NCBI RefSeq assembly: GCF_016086655.4
Contig: NC_052141.2
Span: forward strand, 4,712,001-4,776,000
Direction: 5' to 3'
Source: Lepeophtheirus salmonis
Taxonomy: Eukaryota > Arthropoda > Copepoda > Siphonostomatoida > Caligidae
Length of the DNA: 64,000 bases
This document shows positions 58,681-64,000 of the stretch, piece after piece. Numbering within the stretch: position 1 is the stretch's first letter; every line of letters begins with the position of its first letter. Below the pieces are notes generated by a model, which saw only the letters and a list, made by a program, of their open reading frames with translations, ran no database searches and was not told the origin of the DNA. The position numbers were made by a program, and so were the translations under genes.

Positions 58681-60790
58681 TTCCTCCCGTCTAATTAACA
58701 ATATCAGCATAAACACAATTATAATAAAAACAACAGTTACAAACAATTTAGTAAATGAATTCAACAATTCAATTTCAAACTGGAAGTCTACAGGGAGTTT
58801 TTGAAATTCTTGAGGACTCTCTTGGAATGAACTCAGTAACATCTTGATTTATCAAATATTCAGGAGGCATCGATTCCTGCTTCATTGTGGTATACTTTGA
58901 TCTTGATGTCTTCTATGCATGTTACCATCCTTAGTAGTTTGACACTCAATTGATAAAGGGCCTGTTTTTATTTTCACTTTGGGCAGGGCCCACTTAGCTT
59001 TCGATGTATTACAATGATTTTTCATCATAATATCCTCATTACTTTTGATATCAAATACTTTAGCAAATAACTATATTTCCTGCTTTTTTTTTTTTTTTGA
59101 TAATTGAACTTTATCTGAAATATTAGAAAAAAGGATTCGTTAAATCAAAACGACTTTTCAATGTTCTCCCAAACAAAAGCTCAGATAGTAACTTTCCCTT
59201 AATAATATGGGGAATGATTCTTAATTGAAATAAAAACGATGAGAGTCGATCCGCTCAAGTACTTGATGAACAGGACATTAAAAACTTTTTTAATTGTTTG
59301 ACAGAATTCTCCGCCCAGCCATTAGATGAAAGATAATAAGGATTAGAAGTAATATGTTTTATACCTATACTGATAATATGATATAAATTTGGAATTATTG
59401 TGAATTAAAACAAGTTGCACTATCCGACACAATACTAGTAGTAAATTCAAACGTAGAAATACTTTTTTGAATATTGTATAGTAGCATAAGACGTAAAAAA
59501 ATTAGTAGGATACACTTCTTACCATTTGAAATGGTATTAGATAATATTTAATGTAAACAGGACAATCATAGGCATTATGTAATCGAGGCTTTGAAGCCCA
59601 CTCCCATGGATGTTAATGGAGCTTTCGGAGGAGAAGATCTACGAGATAGACAATGAACACCTATTGATTCTAAATCAGAATCAAATCAGAATCTAATGCA
59701 CCCATTCTGTAGTAATAGTTCATCATTTTCATACAAAATATGAATGAAAATTTTGATCAACTTTGGAAGGCCAACCACATAATCAATAATTATACACAGC
59801 ACAAGGAATTTTATCCGATTTTACGAGCTTACTAATAGTCTTACTAGTAATAGGAACATTTTATAAAATGTCATTGGAATTTATCCACTCCGCATAAAGT
59901 GGAACGGAATCAGGATTTTTAGAAAGAGGAAGTTGGCTGTAAGTACCCGCCGTTCCTAACAGATCACTCTATGCGTGAAGAAGAGTAAAATTATATGCTT
60001 GAAACATAATACACCAATATACGAATGAATACGACCCGATGCTAAATCAGGAAAAGGTTTTTTAGGATTAAATAGTCCCAGAAGAGGTTTACAATCTGTA
60101 ACTAAACTAAACTTTTGTTCCAACAAATAATGATAAAAAAAATTCGGGCAAAATAAGAGTTAATGTTTTTTTCTCCACTTGGCAATGATTTCTTTTGGTA
60201 GAACTTAAAGTAGGATAAGCAAAATAAACTGGGCCTTCTACTCTTTTAATTTCATGACACAAAACTGCGTCAATACAATAATTTCTTTAATAACGACAAT
60301 ATATAAATTAGGATTGAAATGAATCAATCATTATTTTTTTTTTTTTTGATTTAATAAATGAATGGTCTTGCTCTTTACCCCATTTTAATTTGATAAAACT
60401 TCTCAAAAGTAACTCCATGACACGTTGGAAAATACCAGGGGCTGAATGAACACCAAAACATAAACGAATATACATAAATAAACCACGATGAGTATTTATG
60501 ATGGTTAGAATCTTGGAACTTTCGCCCAAACATAGCTGATTGTAAGCAATGCTCATATCAGGCTTAGAAAAACAGTTCCTCTCCCAAGAGATGCCCATAA
60601 CTCTTTGATTTTTGGAATTGGAATTCGATCTAACCCTCTAAACTGATTTATAGTTAATATATAATCTCAACGAATTCTCACTTTTGTTTTACATGGCTTC
60701 AAAATACATATAATGGGTGTAGCCAAAGCAGGGTATTTTATAGGAACTAAAATTTCTTAATGGATTTCTAAATGATCTAATTTTTATCGA
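58681..60790 (-). pseudogene. Ty3/Gypsy pol pseudogene (RT, RNase H, integrase)
   Basis: An old, inactive retroelement copy on the minus strand. Recognised pieces in order: RT fingers with RIR-DYILTINQ (about 60660-60700), RT at 60308-60598 (FSKPDMSIAYNQL, RLCFGVHSAPGIFQRVMELL), RNase H with TDCKPLLGLFNPKKPFPDL (about 60030-60090), integrase pieces with PPKAPLTSM (about 59610) and LSFCLGE / KSRFDLTNPFF (about 59120-59190), and a terminal SSRISKTP (about 58810). The palm segment with the YxDD motif is missing between RVMELL and KWGKEQDHSF. Many stops and frameshifts. Gag and protease were not seen. Confidence 0.85.
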
Positions 60791-61087
60791 CCAGTGTTCA
60801 AATTTCAATGGACCACAGGGTCATGTCAGCATTTTCATTTTGCTGTTGCCTTGGCAAAAGTCTTTTAAAAAACGGACAAGTAAGGCTCTTCAAAGCCAAG
60901 AATTGGCAGACTAAGTCGTTACCGTCCTATCAGAAACACAAAGTATCCCCAAAAGGACAACCTCTTTTGGGAATCCATTCTTAAATGGTAATCAGAACAG
61001 AAATATAGCATCCTATTTATATCAAATTAAATAATTAGAAGAAATTCTCAATTTTCATGGTTCAAACACATATTTGTGTCAATTATA

Positions 61088-61939
61088 CCTGGTGATCCAT
61101 TGAAATCTGAATACTTACTAATTTAATAATTAATTAAGGTTGAGTAATTGAAATTAATTCATATATTGATATATTAGAGAATAAACAATAAGATAAAAAA
61201 AAACAGAGGTATCTAGCCTACATACAAGTCGAGAAAATGAGACTCGGAATGTGATTGACGAATTTCCATTTGTGTATTCCAAGTGGTTGGGCGTCTCAAG
61301 GACCACCGTCTACGCCTCCAGCAAGTTCGAAAAAGAAGAAGGGCTCTGTCAAAAAGGACAAACTGGACCCGGGGGGAGTAATAGAAAACAGTCCAGGCCA
61401 ATCCCCTCAAGTTCATGAGGGACCATACAAGATATCTCGGGGTTCGACATCAGACATTTTAGAGTGCTCTCAAAAACGTGGGTGGAAAGAGCCTTGTGAG
61501 GATGAAGAGGCCACTTTTGACACTAGCAATGAAAGAAATCTATTTTCTCCGTTGCAAGACTCTATTGAATTAGTCTTTTGAGTTATTTTGAACTCATTTT
61601 TGACACTTTTGGTTCCCTTACAGCCCAGATACCAAGCCTTAACTACATTTTTTGGTGTGAGTGGAGGGGAAGGCCTGCAGTGTCCGTCATAGAAACACCA
61701 AGGCCCTCAAATCCACTGTCAGTCCGCACTGGGACATCGTAATAGAGGACTACAGCGGGCGCCAGGCCTTCCACCGCCGCCTAGAAGCCAATCATTGCCG
61801 GCTACATTAATGATAAAGAGAGCTCAGACTCATATCTACTTATAGTATTAATTTTGTTGAAATTTTATTAGTTAATAAACAAATTATATCTTGTTGAATT
61901 TTAAAACTCAAAGTGTTTAGATTTTAATGGACCACTCAG
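61088..61939 (+). mobile_element. family G Tc1/mariner, deletion derivative
   Basis: Left TIR cctggtgatccattgaaatc after TA, right end gattttaatggaccactcag. About 850 bp. The + strand holds transposase N-terminal traces (WLGVSRTTVYASSKFEKEEG, about 61287-61346) and C-terminal traces (HWDIVIEDYSGRQAFHRRLE near 61728-61790, then AIIAGYIND), with the catalytic core missing and several frame changes. Confidence 0.8.
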
Positions 61940-64000
61940 CATTAGAGTGTTTTTGATTACACGGTCAATCTTATCAAACAGAGTTTCGGGGATCCAGATT
62001 ATAAAATTTATATGGATCTCCATAATAATTGTAATTTAGTATTTAATTGATAGGTTTATCAATTCTATCAGGAGTACCAGGGTTCTTGGAGTTCTTAGAC
62101 ACTGACAAAAGCCAAACTTTACTTTATTAATTTGAAAAAAATATAATTTGATGTGATTAAACAGATGTTATGATAATATTTGGTATTCAAACGGAAGAAA
62201 GTAGTTTCCTAATTTTATGCAAGATGAACTGTTCCAGTAAATTTTGCCGGAATCCTTACTGTTGAAGCAACTATGCCCAACGGACATTTTTTCAAAAAAA
62301 AATATATATTAACAGTAAAAAGAAGTAAAAGTTAGTTTAAATACAGGTTGCACTGTATAAAATCTATTAAATCCCGCAAGTGTTAAGTTGAAAAAGGGAA
62401 GTATTTTAAACAAAATTTCAAAAAGTTTTGAGGGAATTTTTTACCCACAACGATAAAAAAAATGCGTTAAATTTTGAAAAATGAGCACCCAAAATATCAA
62501 AATTGAGCGATTTGTATTTAAAGAAAAATACAGCTTTATAAGAAAAACTTAAACTAGTTAGTTTTGTTTTATATTTATTGCTAAATTTTGCTAAATTATA
62601 GCGACAAATCTAGTTTTTAGAAAGATTTTTTTCCTTGAATTTTTGCCTTCGATCAGTATTGGTAGTTTTAAACATCCTAAAAGACCATTTAATGTCCATA
62701 TTGGTAGTTGTAGCAAATTCGAAGTTGGCAAGATCTTCCGGATTCTTGTTAAATGGAGTCACCTTATCATCATCACCACTGATTATACGTCCAACCTTTT
62801 GCATTAATGAAAGATTAGATTTTTGCAACTTGAAGCAAATGTATTTTTTGTCTGTTGCAAGATTCTAGAGTCAACAGACAATTTTAGGACGAATTCATCC
62901 TTTCTTTAATTGGATGTTGTCAGATTCTGGCTTCCTTACATATCCAATCATGTAATAATAATCCTGTGTGCATACCCCACGGGTGTACCTCCAAAAAGAG
63001 AGAACAATGAAGGAAGGTTTTTGCAGGTATATTTCCATCGAAAAATATTATCAAAAGCTGTTGTGTAATCTATCTAGAATTCAAATGTTCTCTACTTATT
63101 TGATACAAGTTTAGAAAAATAAGCAATTTTCACATATAAAGAAGGCAAAATGAGCAGTTTCTCCAAAAACTAGCCAAAGTGAGCCAAGTCTAGTGATGAT
63201 GTTGAGCAAAGAGTACTACGTGAAGTAATAAATATAATTGAAGATGACTCATAAAAACCTATCTTGAAAATTATTGCGTTAAAGACAACCTTAGAATGGT
63301 CATTGAGAACATGATCAGGTACATAAGAGCTTCAGTATATTTGATCCAAACAATTGATTCATTTACATAATCGATTGAATCTCAATCATTGATTGATTGA
63401 CTCATTATTTTTATAATTATAATTCAATTTTTTTTTTTTTCCTTTCTCATTCATTTATTTATTGTGTGGTTGTCATGATTTCTGTTAAAATGTCTGTAAT
63501 ATTGGTTCAAGTCAACTTTCTTGAAGCATTCTCATAATGAACTGAATAAATTATTGTTAATCAACATTTAATCATTGCAATTCCAGGTATTTGATCTTTC
63601 AAAATTGGTGTAACATGAATAATTACATTATTTTTGTGTTACAAATCATCATCTTATTAACAAAAAAGGTTTATCTGTATGTGAGAATATCTTTAAAAAT
63701 GTCACAAGGGTTCAATGTATATAATGCTCCCTAATGTATATTATAAACATATTATGATTCAGTAAAAATAATGATTTGGTCAATGAAATATTACAGGCGT
63801 GTACGTATAGAGTCGAACGTGTAAACAGAATTCACTGTTTATAGTGATCCCTGATGTCTATCATATACATATTTTTGATCTGAAAAAAAAAAAAACAACC
63901 AATGTAGTCCTATTAAGGAAATATTGCAGGCGTGTGCATGTAGCATCGAATATGTTGCGCTGTTTCTTTGCTGTGGTTGGTTCTTTCATTGCTCCCTTAT
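61940..64000. other. distal flank, mostly unassigned
   Basis: AT-rich. A word pair near the end, 'cactgtttatagtgatccctgatgt' type at 47267-47285 and 63832-63856, and 'caggcgtgta/gcgta/gtagagtcgaa' at 63796 and 63929, shows local and distant repetition of about 130 bp spacing, class unknown. No gene recognised except the open frame noted at 62600-62870. Confidence 0.45.
62600..62870 (-). other. unassigned minus-strand open frame
   Basis: Minus strand open from about 62865 to 62610 (about 85 codons; NLATDKKYICFKLQKSNLSL, MQKVGRIISGDDDKV, FATTTNMDIKWSFRMF). The base composition is less AT-biased than the surroundings and the amino acid mix looks protein-like, and a 'ctctag' acceptor-like sequence precedes it, but there is no recognised domain and no clear donor. 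It could be an exon of a neighbouring gene, a transposon piece, or chance. Confidence 0.25.

Larger units (their letters stand above)
58250..60822 (-). mobile_element. family G Tc1/mariner with a Gypsy fragment nested inside
   Basis: The minus-strand family G left TIR lies at 60797-60822 (gtccattgaaatttgaacac on the minus strand) and family G interior resumes at 58250-58525 (complement of 'ggaggagttaaagaaaacag' and a KVNGKSLLRG frame). Between them is the Ty3/Gypsy fragment. Some family G sequence between the TIR and the HTH is missing, so a deletion accompanied or followed the insertion. Confidence 0.55.

Noticed and set aside
58543..58842. 99-codon minus frame with a hydrophobic stretch, as an envelope-like gene
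   Set aside because: It is an out-of-frame reading across the pol end, purine tract and candidate LTR; no envelope features.
61255..61581. 108-codon + strand frame
   Set aside because: Out-of-frame reading of the family G transposase; the adjacent frame gives the HTH (GVSRTTVY).
1..64000. tRNA, rRNA or other structured RNA genes
   Set aside because: No B-box or cloverleaf-like pattern noticed by eye; a covariance-model scan would be needed to exclude small ones.

Overview
This is a eukaryotic, AT-rich, intron-dominated window. Density and type of DNA transposons (many decayed Tc1/mariner copies, TIR-bearing miniature elements, one Ty3/Gypsy remnant) together with an arthropod-style gene structure suggest a crustacean; a caligid copepod such as the salmon louse Lepeophtheirus salmonis is my best guess, but that is inference and not read from a diagnostic marker.

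One protein-coding gene explains all confident coding sequence. Seven + strand exons (3768-3815, 7709-8056, 11676-12176, 49038-49377, 53616-53795, 55806-56196, 56585-56627) join in phase at GT-AG splice sites and give the last 616 residues of a THSD7 (thrombospondin type-1 domain-containing protein 7)-like type I membrane protein: the tail of one TSP1 repeat, six further TSP1 repeats, an EGF-like cysteine cluster, a serine-rich stalk, one transmembrane helix and a 14-residue basic cytoplasmic tail. The 5' part of the gene, with signal peptide and the earlier TSP1 repeats, lies upstream of the window.

Layout: 1-3767 intron; 3816-7708 and 8057-11675 introns holding two transposon copies, a strange element with subterminal repeats and a three-copy cluster of a dispersed repeat; 12177-49037 one intron of 36.9 kb that splits a single TSP1 domain and is packed with mobile DNA; 49378-53615 and 53796-55805 repeat-bearing introns; 56197-56584 a short last intron made mostly of one miniature transposon; 56628-64000 downstream sequence with a mariner copy, a Gypsy fragment nested in a Tc1/mariner copy, and another Tc1/mariner copy.

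The main results of the hunt are repeat families I can define from copies inside the window: (1) a 270-310 bp hAT-like miniature element with 8-bp target duplications, two of whose insertions have paralogous empty sites in this same window; (2) a 360-385 bp tandem repeat array cut by a DD37D mariner; (3) a ~400 bp dispersed repeat with at least twelve copies; (4) several TIR pairs defining compact transposon derivatives. I saw no CRISPR array, operon, tRNA, rRNA or bacterial-type defence system, and I do not claim a new biological system beyond these.
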